A DNA stretch of 64,000 nt from Eutrigla gurnardus. Taxonomy: Eukaryota; Chordata; Actinopteri; Perciformes; Triglidae. The stretch spans positions 10,327,819 to 10,391,818 of the forward strand of contig OY741281.1 in assembly GCA_963514095.1 (NCBI GenBank), in the 5' to 3' direction. This document shows, piece after piece, positions 43,346 through 54,666 of this stretch (its first letter is position 1; every line of letters starts with the position of its first letter). The notes below the pieces were generated by a model, which was not told the DNA's origin, did no database searches, and saw only the letters and a program-made list of their open reading frames with translations. Position numbers and translations under genes: made by a program.

Positions 43346-43776
43346 TGTTATGTCTGGTGGAAGAAGTATTCAAATCTTTTACTTAGGTAAAAGTCCTGCA
43401 TTCAAAATGGTATTTAAGGAAAAGTAGTATTGGCAGCAAAATACAAAATAAGTACATTGAGATTTTGCCTTTCAGATATATATTTATAGATTTATGTAAG
43501 ATTTATTTGTATTTTGATGTTGCAGCAGGTAAAGATGGAGCTCGTTTTAACAATTGAATTAAAATGTATGAATTGATTTATTAACAACAAACTTAAGTTA
43601 TCAAATAGATGTAGAGAAGTAGAAAGTACCTCAAAACTGTACAGAAGTTGAGTAAAAGTATTTACCTGCAGCATTATGTATTCTGGTTATCATTTGTGGT
43701 TAAACATCTGTAAAAATTCTGCTGAATAAATGAACTGAAAAATTTGAGATTTAAATTTTTTGTCATTTTATTTCAG
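43346..43776 (+). other. Copy D intron 1, 3' end
   Basis: Homologous to 32470-33254 of unit C (GTTATGTCTGGTGGAAGAAG to TTTTATTTCAG). The acceptor ends at 43776. Confidence 0.6.
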
Positions 43777-44018
43777 GGTGCAGAGCCGGAGAAACAACAG
43801 GATGGGCGTCATTTAAAAACATCAAGAGATTAAAAGATAATCATACATGTGAAAAGAAAAAGATGAGACATGAAAAAAGCAATGTGAAGTGCATTTTTCC
43901 CGGGGCTGAAGAGGAAGCTTAAAAACAAGGGAAAACATAATTATCGTCATCTCAAAAAGACTAACAAGTGATATTCAGCTCCAGATATTCTGATTGTGAC
44001 ACTTGAGAACGCGTTATA
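43777..44018 (+). promoter_or_regulatory. 5' UTR of copy D with conserved uORF
   Basis: The 19-codon uORF at 43863-43922 is kept, with one residue changed (VKCIFPGAEEEA). The main ATG at 44019 has the same context as C and E. Confidence 0.45.
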
Positions 44019-46281
44019 ATGACGTCAGCTGTGAGACATACAGGAGAAGAAAGAGAAGAATCGTGTTTCAGCAGGGCAGCCAGAGCGATCAGGAGAGCTC
44101 TGTCCAGGATCTGCAGAGATAGGTCGCCCAGCCCCCCAGTCCTTCGAAGCCGTTCAACTCGATTTCGCCAGCCTCAGCTTGGAAGTCCTCAGTCTGAGGA
44201 GAACTATGTGAATTTGTGTCTTCCGGTACCAGTCAAGTCCGGTACAGCAGGGGCTCTGCCTAAGGAGCACTTTCAGCAGTTTTGTCTTCTTCAGTCCCAG
44301 AAATACAATGAGTGGTTGTGGCCTGTCTGGGACAGACGATGAGCAGCTTGGTCATCCTCCGTCTGAGACATACGATGAGCTGCTTGGTGGTCCTCTGTCT
44401 AAGAGGGACTATGAGCCGCGTGGTGGTGCTCTGTCTGAGACAGGGACTAGTAGTCTTCCGTCTGAGACAAAGCATCATCAGTTTGGTTCATCTAACATAG
44501 CATATTTTCACCCGGGTCAGCCTCCCGACATACAGATGTCTTCTGCACTTGCTCGGAAGCGAGTCAGGAGCCCCATCTTCCCAAAATATAAGAAATATTC
44601 CTTTAATGCTTTGACCACTGATTCCCCTGCCTACATGTTAGATCAACCTCCACCTGGTGCACTCACAGAAAGAGCAATGGTAACAAGCCTCTCCTCTGCA
44701 GCAGAGTCTGATAAAACCCTGGAAATGGAGCTGAATGCAACAGCTGGTCCTCCCACCCTTCAACTCTCCACTAGTGGTGATTCAGACTCTGCTACACCCA
44801 TCTGCTCTCAATTCATTATTCCAGCTGTTGCTGGACCTCCATGTCCACAAGGCAAACCCACGATCATCCAGGATTCAACTGTCTGCCCTGAAGGGAGCAT
44901 ACCACCAGATGGATTTGAGCTCTGTTCTGTGCAGTCTGACGGAGATCCAGGGGCGTGTAGTGATGTCCTGTTGGAAGTGGATGTACCTGTTAAAGCTATG
45001 AACTACTTAGTCACAAACACCCTGCTGGGAGATCCACCCAGGAGAGATTCCCGCTGCCCGCCTCGTTCTCACAGCATGCCTTCACTGAGTCGAACAACCT
45101 CTGAAGAGAGCAAGACCTTTAGATCAACTGAAAGCTTACCTGACATGCTGTTAAAAACCACATATGAGGAGTTTACACCTGATATGGCTGCTGATGAAAA
45201 TGATGAAACCTACCTGTTCCAGTGCTCCTGCCCAGGCCTGTACCTGTGCAGTGTGACAGGCTTGGTGTTTCACATGGAAGGAGGAGGGGACGTGGTCTAC
45301 AGGACTGTCCCTTGGGACAGGAGACTACTGGACCAGCATCACAAGAAGCCTGCAGGACCCCTGTTTGACATCAAATGTGTGCAGCAGTCTGTGTGCTGGC
45401 TTCATCTCCCACACTGTGAGATCAGCTCCACCGGCGGATGTAATTTCCTGTCAGTCGCTCATGTGACCGATGACGGCGTTGAGTTTATCAGTCCTCACAA
45501 GGTAACAGAATCTCACGTTGTCATAAACATCAATGGGTTTTCTGGTTTCGGTAATGTCAAGGATGAAGACTCGCCACCTGACCCGGTCCGAGCGCTGGTT
45601 CTGCTGTTCTACAGGCCTCCAGATGGTCCTGATCCTGAATCCCTCCTCAATGTGTTGTTGCTACCGAGGAACGTGGTGCTCCGGGACGTGCTGCGATTCA
45701 GAAAGAAGTTAGATGGAGATGAGCGCTACATAGAGACGTCCCCACACTGTAAACTACACCCCAAGCAGGAATACACTCTGTCCACTTGTCCTGAAGACGA
45801 CTCGGTTTTAGTTCAACCCACAGAAGCAGAGTTTGACTGTGACGACTATGACAACTTCTTCCCGTCATTCCAGGTGATTTGGGAAACAACGCTGAAACAT
45901 ATTAAGCTGATTTTGAGAGACACCAACAGCTCCCACAGTGTCTGGGAAAGAAGAGTTTGTCTTTCATCCACAGGTGTCAAGAGGTGCCGTGTGGCGAGCG
46001 CTCTGAATCTCCCGCCTAACGAGAGGCTGTTTGGCATACGGAGCAGCTTCGTCGATGGGATATCAGGACCTGTTCTCAAAAGTCTGCTGGACAAACTGTT
46101 TGAGAAAGCGGTGATGTCGGATTCTGAGAGGGAGTCGGCGGACGAGATGCAAAGCAAAAGAGACAAAGCACGTTTTGTTATCGACACGGTGAGGAAGAAA
46201 GGCGAAGCTGCTAGTTCAGAGATGATTGAGTTCCTCTGTGAGGCCGACCCCTTCCTCTGTGAACATCTTGAGTTGATGTGA
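44019..46281 (+). pseudogene. FIIND-CARD copy D, frameshift in the repeat region
   Basis: The frame from 44019 (MTSAVRHTGEEREESC) runs to about residue 95 and ends at TGA 44340-44342. From about 44308 the family sequence continues in the next frame for 657 codons (GLSGTDDEQLGHPPSET to CEHLELM). The break is an indel near 44310-44320, in the short-repeat DNA, where the codons for the GGGLS turn seen in copy C have lost bases. The downstream frame has its own in-frame ATG at 44308, so a protein lacking only the first ~95 residues and still holding four repeats, the FIIND (Phe411|Ser412, counted from 44308) and the CARD could be made by reinitiation. Whether this is a pseudogene or an N-terminally trimmed allele cannot be decided from sequence. 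Confidence 0.85.
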
Positions 46282-47306
46282 AGCTAAACAAACAGGCGAT
46301 GCTTGCAGTTCATACAGGGTTTTTTTAAGCAAGAGATCCTGCACACTGTTGCCCAGTTTATTCATAAAAGTGTGTTTATCTTTTTAGTGTACTGTTGAGC
46401 TAATGTCATTGGATTTCCTGTTGATGATGGTGTGTGAACTAGTTCAAGTGCTTCTGGGAATCTCCCTGATCTGTTTGTACAGAACATGACAGGAAACTTA
46501 GAAGAGGTTGAGAGCCATCTGCTGGCTGACATGAGTTTCTGTTTACTGATGATGCCTCTTTTAATGTGACATTTAGAAGATTAAATACTTCTATTTGGTT
46601 GCGATTTTGTTCTGCAGCTTGTATCAAACCGTTTCCTAATAATTTCATTTTAATGCATCAATTTGGTGAATTTTGAGAACCAAAATATGACATATCAAAT
46701 ACTGACCAATTTCTTACAAACTGCTGGTACTGATACAAATGTTGACATACTAAATGGGGTTGAGGAGTTTAAGCATTCAAGAAAAGATGAAAACAAAAAT
46801 GACTAAACCACAGTGCTGAGTCTTTATACTATTATTAGTTTATTATGACTATTATTATTGTTATTTTTATTATTAATATAAGTGACTATTCCTCAGCCTT
46901 CCTTGGTGTTTTGGTTTTGACTAAAGCTTATCTATCTATCTACGTCTCCACTCATCCATCTCTGAGCGACAACTGTCAATGAATGTGAATGTGTTCTAGA
47001 GGAATGTGTCCAGGACAGGCGATGTGATGTGGGCGGGGACGGAGAGAAAATAACTTTAACTTTCTGCGATGCGAGTGAAGCGAGTACCAATCAGAATGTA
47101 GAATAGAGATGATTGACAGTTGACGTCAACAGAAAGTTCCACAGAGAGTTGCCGCTTGAACTAGCCGGCGGCGGCAATTAATTTTTTTTGCCAGCGAGTA
47201 GAATTCAGCGAGAAAGCGAGTGACGGGCGAGTAGCGACGTATGTGAACGGGGCTATACGCCTACGCACTGTCGAGGGGACGCTTTGCCATGGCGACGGGG
47301 GAAAAC
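46282..47306 (+). other. Copy D 3' flank and upstream flank of next hAT
   Basis: Matches the 3' flank of C to about 47040 and then the pre-hAT sequence (CTTTCTGCGATGCGAGTGAA) also at 37375-37615. No family F element is inserted here, so it shows the empty site. No gene seen. Confidence 0.6.
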
Positions 47307-47927
47307 TAGTGATGTAACTTCCGAAACGGGCGTGTCGGCGCGTCTCTGAAGTCCCGGATCGAAACGTTTCGAAATGTTGTGCCGAAAAGCGGTTCTGAAA
47401 CGCCCATGTCACGTGACTGTAGTTCAGTGATTGAAGGAACGCCTCTGTTTCGGAACGGCTATTCCAAGACGGGCAGATCCTTCGAAATACTGGCAAGAGC
47501 GACGTGCTGTCTTCCCTAATTTGTACCAACTGACTAAGACATTTTTAAGTGTCCCTGCAACAAGTGTACCCTGTGAAAGGATTTTTTCAAAAGCAGGGGA
47601 AGTGTCATCCAAAAAAAGACACGGACTCAGCTCAAAAAGAGCTGAACAAATATTATTTTTGAATAAAAATCTTTGATTATTGTATTGCATATAACAATGT
47701 GTCATTTATTTGTATTCAACCTGTATTCTACTTAACTTAAGGAAACCTAAGACCGGCTCATTTCATAGTGGCACATATTTAGGAGTTTTCTTTGGCCAGA
47801 GCATGTAGTTCACAGAAGTGCCCACTAGATGCCACTGTAGAGTCAGGTTTCATATTCGTTTCAAGGCTTCAACACAGACTGAAACAACGCTTCAAACTGT
47901 TTCGAAGCTTCCCTTTGCCCATCACTA
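47307..47927 (+). mobile_element. hAT deletion derivative, complete ends and 8-bp duplication
   Basis: TAGTGATGTAACTTCCG on the left, TTTGCCCATCACTA on the right, flanked by GGGAAAAC on both sides (47299-47306 and 47928-47935). The 8-bp duplication and TAGTGATG ends are hAT hallmarks. The interior keeps only the C-terminal dimerisation fragment (47455-47676). This copy is the reference for the other two. Confidence 0.9.
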
Positions 47928-48517
47928 GGGAAAACAGAACGTTGATGAGCCAAACGAGCCGCGAGGATTCCCCCTTAATTAAGTGCTGCTGTCCTCCTGT
48001 TTAGGCCTATTATTAGAGCCGCTAGTTACTAACGTTAGCCGTCTTACGAGTGCTATTAGCATAACGTACCAGATTGGCAGTTTTATTTTGTTGTATAAGT
48101 TACATACAGGTTAATTTCCTTAACGTTACTCAAATGTCTTGTTATAAGGAAAAATAATTAATGGACGGTATAATCAGCAAATAGATCCATAATGAAAAAT
48201 TAATGAACTGGTAAAAAATGAGCTCCACCTCGAGTACAGTCACAGGTTCTACTTTTAATACTTTAAGTACGTTTTTCACCACGGCTTTGTTTGAAGGAAC
48301 ACTCAATATTTGTTAACTGATTAAATATCCTTATATTTTGGGCTGTTGGTCAGATAAACTGACCAACTTTTATAGACAGAATTAGTCGATTACATTGAAG
48401 AAGATCCATCAGATTCATTTAAAATGAAAATAAGTATAACTTGCAGTGACCCAAATATAGTAAAAGTCTACTATCATGTATGACAAGGAGACATGAAATC
48501 CTCACATTTGTAGGATG
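47928..48517 (+). other. LSM5 copy 2 upstream and intron 1, 5' part
   Basis: Homologous to 28363-28960. It includes the candidate exon-1 frame at 48218-48245 and ends at GGATG (48513-48517), the left target duplication of the Gypsy insertion. Confidence 0.5.
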
Positions 48518-48982
48518 TGTAACGAACACAGGTAGGACCCAAGAAGGCAGGCTCGACTCGAGATGAATCCGAAAAATGGTTTTAATTACAGCAGAGGTCG
48601 GTACACGGGTGTTCAGTCCACAAAGGCAAAGGTACAAAATCCAACAGGCTAAGGCAAAGTCAAAAAGGCAAAAACCGGTCACACTGGGAAGGCTCACAAG
48701 AAAAAAACTCTACAGAAATCGCTGGAACGCTGACACAAGGGACAAGACGAACTGGCAACAAGAGGAAAAGCACACACAGACTAAATACTCTGGGGGGGGG
48801 GAGGGAGATAATGAGACCCAGGTGCAGCACATCAGGGCAGGGTAGGCAATCACACAGGAGGGCAGGAAGTTAAGGGACCTGAAACGAGACAACAAATGAG
48901 TAACCAAAATAAAACAGGAAGTACGAGACTAGAAACACTGGGAGGACAGACAAACCACTATACACCACGACGGGGCGTGACA
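48518..48982 (-). repeat. Gypsy 3' LTR
   Basis: 465 bp; on the minus strand TGTCACGCCCCGTCG to TGTTCGTTACA (TG...CA). It is nearly identical to the 5' LTR apart from homopolymer length and a CC/TCG change near 48820. Confidence 0.93.
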
Positions 48983-49752
48983 GTACCCCCCCCCCCCCCT
49001 CTACGGCCGGCTCCAGACGGCCCAGGATCATCAGGATGGGCTTGGTGGAAGTCCTCAAGGAGGGTGTGATCCACGATATTCCTCGCAGGTACCCAGGAGC
49101 GCTCCTCGGGACCGTACCCCTCCCAGTCCACCAGGTACTGAAACCCCCGGCCACGAGGGCGCACTGCCAGGAGCTTCCGAACCGTGTAAACTTGGCCACC
49201 ATTGATGAGACGGGGGGGAGGCGGGGGCCGGACGGCAGGGACCAAGGCGCTCTCCTTCACCGGTTTCACCTGGCTTACGTGGAAGGCTGGGTGGGCTCGC
49301 ATGGTGCTGGGCAACTTGAGCTTCACTGCCACAGGATTGAGGACCTTGGAAATGGAAAAGGGGCCGACGAATCTGGGAGCCAACTTCCTGGAGGTCACCC
49401 GGAGAGGGAGGTCCTTGGTTGATAACTACACCTTCTGGCCGACACCGTAGGCTGGGGCTGGCATCCTGCGACGGTCTGCTGCCTTCTTGTACCGGTTGGA
49501 GCTGCGAAGCAGTGTGTTCCTGGCCCGAGCCCAGGTACGACGGCACCGGCGAACCAGAGCCTGGGCCGAAGGCACGTTGACCTCCTTCTCCAGTGCAGGG
49601 AACAGTGGTGGTTGGTAGCCATAGGTGCACTGAAAAGGCGAGAGACCCGAGGAGGAGCATGGCAAGGAGTTATGAGCATACTCAACCCAGGTTAGTTGTT
49701 TGCTCCATGAGGAAGGATTGTGGGAAGCCAAACAACAAAGACTTGTCTCCAA
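48958..49752 (-). pseudogene. Gypsy integrase C-terminus and chromodomain
   Basis: 49752-49426 gives the end of the integrase (PSSWSKQLTWVEYAHNSLPC, YGYQPPLFP) to a stop after GQKV. The same frame then continues 49398-48985: LAPRFVGPFSISKVLNPVAV (integrase GPY/F-type module) and a chromodomain (YLVDWEGYGPEERSWVPARN). The stop falls where a Trp is usual, so it is one nonsense change. Chromodomains direct insertion to marked chromatin. Confidence 0.88.
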
Positions 49753-49760
49753 CTCCTGGT

Positions 49761-51476
49761 TCAGCCGCTCAGTCTGTCCATTAGACTGTGGATGATGTCC
49801 CGATGACAGGCTGACAGATGCTCCAATAAGGGTGCAGAAAGCTGCCAGAACTGCGCTGTGAATTGGGGGCCCCGATCAGACACCACATCTCTGGGGAAAC
49901 CATGGATCCGGAACACGTGATGTAGCATGGCCTCGGCTGTCTCCTTGGCCGAGGGTAATTTAGACATAGGAATAAAATGAGCCATCTTAGAAAAACGATC
50001 CACCACTGTGAGGACAGTGGTGTTACCTTCAGAGGGTGGCAGCCCCGTGACAAAATCCACAGAGATGTCTGACCAGGGTCGATGCGGCACGGGAAGAGGA
50101 TGGAGCAGACCGGGGGCTGGACGACGGGAGGACTTACAGCGAGCACATACCGGACAGGCAGCCACATACTCCGCTACTTCCCTCTCCATAGAAGGCCACC
50201 AGAACCGTTGACGGAGCACAGAAAGGGTTCTTCTCACCCCTGGGTGGCAGGCGAAGGAGAAAGAATGTCCCCAGTGGATGACCTGGGAGCGGAGAGACAC
50301 TGGCACAAACAAGCGGTTTGGGGGAACACCATCTGGGATGGCACAACCTCGGAGCGCCTCCCTCACTTGCGTCTCTATGGCCCATGTAAAGGCACCGACG
50401 ACGCAAGAGGGGGGCAGAATAGTGACAGGATCAGACTCTTCTATCTCCGGGGAGAATACTCGGGACAGCGCATCAGGCTTGACGTTCTTGGAACCAGGCC
50501 GGTAAGACAGCGTGAAATTAAAACGGTTGAAAAAGAGAGCCCACCTTGCTTGCCTGGGGTTGAGCCGCTTTGCCGTCCTAAGATACTCCAAGTTCTTATG
50601 ATCGGTCCAGATAAGAAACGGCAGGCTGGCCCCCTCTAGCCAGTGTCTCCATTCCTCCAGAGCAACCTTGACAGCCAGCAACTCCCGGTTCCCCACATCA
50701 TAGTTCCTCTCTGCTGGGGATAGTTTTCGGGAGAGAAAAGCACACGGGTGTAACCTGTTATCCTTGGGAGAACGCTGGGAGAGCACCGCGCCGATTCCCA
50801 CATCGGAAGCGTCAACCTCCACCACAAACTGGAGACTGGGATCAGGGATGGTGAGCACTGGGGCAGATGTGAAGCTCCTCTTCAGGTGTTGAAACACCGC
50901 CTTGGCCTGGGGGTTCCACCGGAAAGTTGGCTTGGGAGAGGTTAGGACATGTAGGGGAGAAGCAACAGTACTGAAATTTCTGATAAACTTGCGATAAAAG
51001 TTGGCAAACCCCAAAAACCGTTGCAACTCCTTCCGGGAGTTAGGAGTAGGCCATCCACTCACCCCACTAACCTTCTCAGGGTCCATCTCCACCTTGTTCT
51101 GTCCCACAATGAAGCCCAGGAATGACAAAGAAGGTACATGAAACACACACTTTTCTGCTTTTACGAATAGTTGATTCTCCAGAAGACGCTGAAGCACTCT
51201 CCTGACATGACCAACATGGGACTGCTCATCTGGAGAGAAGATCAGGATATCGTCAAGGTAGACAAACACGAACACATTCAACATGTCACGGAGGACATCG
51301 TTCACTAGGCCCTGAAACACAGCTGGAGCATTGGTCAACCCAAAAGGCATGACGAGATATTCGTAATGTCCACTAGGAGTATTAAATGCAGTCTTCCACT
51401 CGTCCCCCTCCCTAATACGAACCAAATGGTAAGCATTTCTTAAGTCCAGTTTTGAGAAAACCTTAGCATTATGCAA
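49761..51476 (-). pseudogene. Gypsy Pol: RT, RNase H, integrase core
   Basis: 571 open codons: RT (KLDLRNAYHLVRIREGDEWK, MPFGLTNAPAVFQ, FVYLDDILIFS with the YLDD box), RNase H (VEVDASDVGIGAVLSQ), integrase zinc region (HPGVRRT...CPVCARCK) and core (SVDFVTGLP with the first Asp; DRGPQFTAQFW with the second). It then shifts frame (SAPLLEHLSACH), losing the in-frame catalytic Glu region; that region is readable just downstream in another frame. Confidence 0.9.
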
Positions 51477-51496
51477 TAGTTCAAATGCACTTGAGA

Positions 51497-52897
51497 TTAA
51501 GGGGAGGGGGTACCTGTTGCGAATCGTGACGGCATTGAGTGCCCTGTAGTCAATGCAGGGCCGCAGGGTCTTGTCTTTTTTGGCGACGAAGAAAAACCCA
51601 GCTCCTGCCGGCGAGGAGAAGGCCGGATGATTCCTGCAGCCAGGGACTCCTCAATGTACTTCCTCATAGCCTCCTTTTCTGGTGCAGACAGGGAGTACAG
51701 ACCCCCCCTGGAGGGCGAGGATCCGGGCAGCAGGTCGATGGGGCAATCAGAGGGCCGATGAGGAGGTAAGGAGGTGGCTCGGGTCTTGCTAAAAACCTCC
51801 TTGAGATCGTGGTAGCAAGATGGAACCTTGGAGAAGTCCGGAAACTCCGGGTCCGTAGTGGAGGGATCCTGGGAAACCATGGAGATCGAAACCTCTGGAG
51901 AATCACCAGATGAGGAGGACTCCGGTAGGACGTTCACTGGAACCCGAGCCGGGGGAAGGCGATGACGACGGCAGTCCTTTCCCCAGGAGAGAATTTGACC
52001 AGAGGCCCAATTAATGTGGGGATTGTGCGTGGTGAGCCAAGGATAGCCCAGGATGAGGGGATGCTGTGGGGCTTGGGAAACATGCAAACAGATCATCTCA
52101 GCGTGGGAGTCAGGGAAAAAGAGTCTCAGAGGTTGAGTGCGGTGAGTAACTTTACATATGATCCGTCCATCCAGGGCGCTGGCCTCGAGCGCCAGATCGA
52201 GTGGCAGCATCCTCAGACCAAGACTACTAACGAGACCAATATCCATTAAATTAGCATCCGACCCTGAGTCAACCAGAGCCGGAACCTTAACGGAGGACAC
52301 AGAAGACTGGAGACACACAGAAGGCAGCAGTCTGGATGTTTTTAAAGGAACTGAAGTTCGTCTCACCTTGTCAGGAGGGCCAGCATTCCTCAGGGAGCAG
52401 GCAGCGATGAAATGGCCAGCTTGTCCACAGTATAAACATCGCCCCCCCACCATCCGGCGTTGTCGCTCCGCAGGAGTCAGCTGGGTGCGACCCAACTGCA
52501 TGGGCTCCTCGTGAACAGAAGGGGGAGCCGGTGGCGGACCCTCAGGAGAAAGAGCACGCCAAGGGACCGAGGACGACGAGGAACGGCTGGAACGCTGCCC
52601 CCAGTGAAGCGGAGGCGAAGTGGGGGCAGAATAGTAGCCTTTCCGTCTCTCACACAGTCTCTTGTCGATCTTCACCGCCAGGGCAATGAGAGAATCCAAA
52701 TCGGCTGGTAAATCCACAGGCACCAGGTAGTCCTTTTTATGGGTCTGAAAGACCGCCCAAAAAGGCGTCATACAATGCGGCCTCATTCCAGTCACTCTCT
52801 GCCACGAGAATGCGAAACTCGATGGCGTAGTCTGACACCTGCCTTTTGCCTTGCCGGAGACGCACCAAAGCTCGAGCAGCCTCCCTCCCAGGAACAA
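51497..52897 (-). pseudogene. Gypsy Gag C-terminus, CCHC, protease, RT start
   Basis: Opens out of frame, then from DYLVPVDLPADLDSLIALAV is Gag-like. CCHC knuckle CLYCGQAGHFIAAC. Protease with ALVDSGSDANLMD. An RT lead-in follows (PLYSLSAPEKEAMRKYI-type: YSLSAPEKEAMRKYIEESL). The frame shifts after IIRPSPRR, a one-base event, before the RT palm. This joins gag and pol in one frame, as is usual in the Tf1/sushi group. Confidence 0.85.
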
Positions 52898-53432
52898 TGT
52901 TCTGGAAAATCTGAGTCAGTGAAGTGGTAAAGGCGGACAAGGAACTACACACCGGAGAGCCTCTGCTCCATTCTGCAGTGGCCCAGGTCTCCGCTCTCCC
53001 CGTAAGATGGGAGATGATGTATGAGATCTTGGAGCGGTCTGTAGGGAACGCTGCAGCCTGCAGTTCAAAATGCAAATCACACTGGGTGAGAAAGGCTTTG
53101 CAGTCACCTGAATCCCCGGAGAAGCGTTCAGGCCGGGAGAGGTGAAGAGGCAGAGGAGCGGGAGTGGACAACACAACCGGAGCGGCAGGTTCAGCGGCAG
53201 ACCCCGAAGAAGAAGCAGCCTCTGTGGAGAGAGCCACAGGACTGTGCAGCCCCCTCATCTGATCCATAAGGCTGTTGAGCTGGTTACCAAAACCGGCCAA
53301 CAGGAACTCCTGATGGCTCGTCATCTCCTTCAGTTCATGCCGAAGGGTAGAAATTTGCTGGTCCTGGTCTTGGATCTTGCTCGCCTGGGCTTGCAAAACA
53401 TCAACCAGGGTCCCTGAGCCCGCTGGGTCCAT
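52737..53432 (-). pseudogene. Gypsy Gag N-terminal part
   Basis: The likely start is MDPAGSG with ATG at 53432, only 17 bases inside the 5' LTR edge. A coiled coil (VLQAQASKIQDQDQQISTL), then the capsid-like core LHLSRPERFSGDSGDCKAFL, FPTDRSKISYIISHLTGRAE and ALVRLRQGKRQVSDYAIEFR. It ends at a stop after GGLSDP, where an A-run indel shifts the frame. The short leader leaves little space for a tRNA primer site. The Tf1/sushi group is known for self-priming. Confidence 0.87.
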
Positions 53433-53449
53433 TCTTGGCCAGTTCGTAC

Positions 53450-53913
53450 TGTAACGAACACAGGTAGGACCCAAGAAGGCAGGCTCGACTCGAGATGAAT
53501 CCGAAAAATGGTTTTAATTACAGCAGAGGTCGGTACACGGGTGTTCAGTCCACAAAGGCAAAGGTACAAAATCCAACAGGCTAAGGCAAAGTCAAAAAGG
53601 CAAAAACCGGTCACACTGGGAAGGCTCACAAGAAAAAACTCTACAGAAATCGCTGGAACGCTGACACAAGGGACAAGACGAACTGGCAACAAGAGGAAAA
53701 GCACACACAGACTAAATACTCTGGGGGGGGAAGGGAGATAACGAGACCCATCGTGCAGCACATTAGGGCAGGGTAGGCAATCACACAGGAGGGCAGGAAG
53801 TTAAGGGACCTGAAACGAGACAACAAATGAGTAACCAAAATAAAACAGGAAGTACGAGACTAGAAACACTGGGAGGACAGACAAACCACTATACACCACG
53901 ACGGGGCGTGACA
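53450..53913 (-). repeat. Gypsy 5' LTR
   Basis: 464 bp, the counterpart of 48518-48982, followed by GGATG at 53914-53918. Confidence 0.93.
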
Positions 53914-54088
53914 GGATGTGACTGAAAAATAAATGAAATGAGAATCAATTATTTAAAAAAATGACTGTTGTATTTTCTGTCTGACTACTAATCACTTCAT
54001 ATGATTAGGGACTCCTGTGCAATTGAGCAAAGAGAAAATAATAAAAAAAAAAAAAACACTGGATTTCAATTTGTGTTTCATCTTTTAG

Positions 54089-54666
54089 AGCTTGTCGACA
54101 AATGTATCGGGTCCCGAATTCACATCGTCATGAAAACCGATAAAGAAATCGTCGGGACTCTGCTGGGTTTTGACGACTTTGTCAGTATCCTTTCCAGATC
54201 AATTACAATGTGACTGAAAAAACCCACGTATTTTCTCGTATTTGACAAACTGCATTATTTGACTGTTTTCTCTGAACATTGTTCCAGTTTTTGTCCTTAA
54301 CTCATTGTGTTAGATATGGTCCTGGAAGATGTGACAGAATTGTAAGTGCACCTCTTGTTTTTGCATTGAGTCCAGTCACTTTTCAACCAAACTGCTGAAT
54401 GAACTCAATATATGTTTCAGTGAAATCACACCAGAGGGGCGGAGGATAACCAAACTGGACCAGATCCTCCTCAATGGCAATAACATCACCATGGTATGTA
54501 AATATGCTGCATGTTTGGCATCATTAAATCCACCTTATTGACTCACAAGTGTGCCCTACACCTTCAAGGCATCTGTTACTGTTTTCACTGTCACAGTAGG
54601 ATTTATATCCATATATTTTCTCTTTTTTTGCAGCTCATACCTGGAGGAGAAGGTCCTGAAGTATGA
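54089..54666 (+). CDS. lsm5: LSM5, exons 2-5, copy 2
   Basis: Exons 54089-54184, 54314-54341, 54421-54493, 54634-54666, with the same phases and intact GT-AG sites as copy 1. The encoded part is identical in sequence by eye (ELVDKCIGSRIHIVMK to IPGGEGPEV); the nucleotide changes seen in exons are silent (for example TTC to TTT in GFDD). Purely silent exon change together with intronic changes could mean selection, or just a recent duplication. A 5.4-kb Gypsy element lies in intron 1, between the candidate exon 1 (48218-48245) and exon 2. It is the last gene-like unit before FIIND-CARD copy E. Confidence 0.85.

Larger units (their letters stand above)
48518..53913 (-). mobile_element. Ty3/Gypsy chromovirus (Tf1/sushi-type), inactivated
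   Basis: LTRs at 48518-48982 and 53450-53913; 5-bp target duplication GGATG (48513-48517 and 53914-53918). Unit C shows the empty site GTAGGATGTGACTG. Order on the minus strand: gag, CCHC, protease, RT, RNase H, integrase, chromodomain. The RT block VFSKLDLRNAYHLVRI and the terminal chromodomain fit the sushi-type chromoviruses of fish. A poly-purine/G tract (49000-48983) precedes the 3' LTR. Several frameshifts or stops are spread along pol. Confidence 0.93.
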
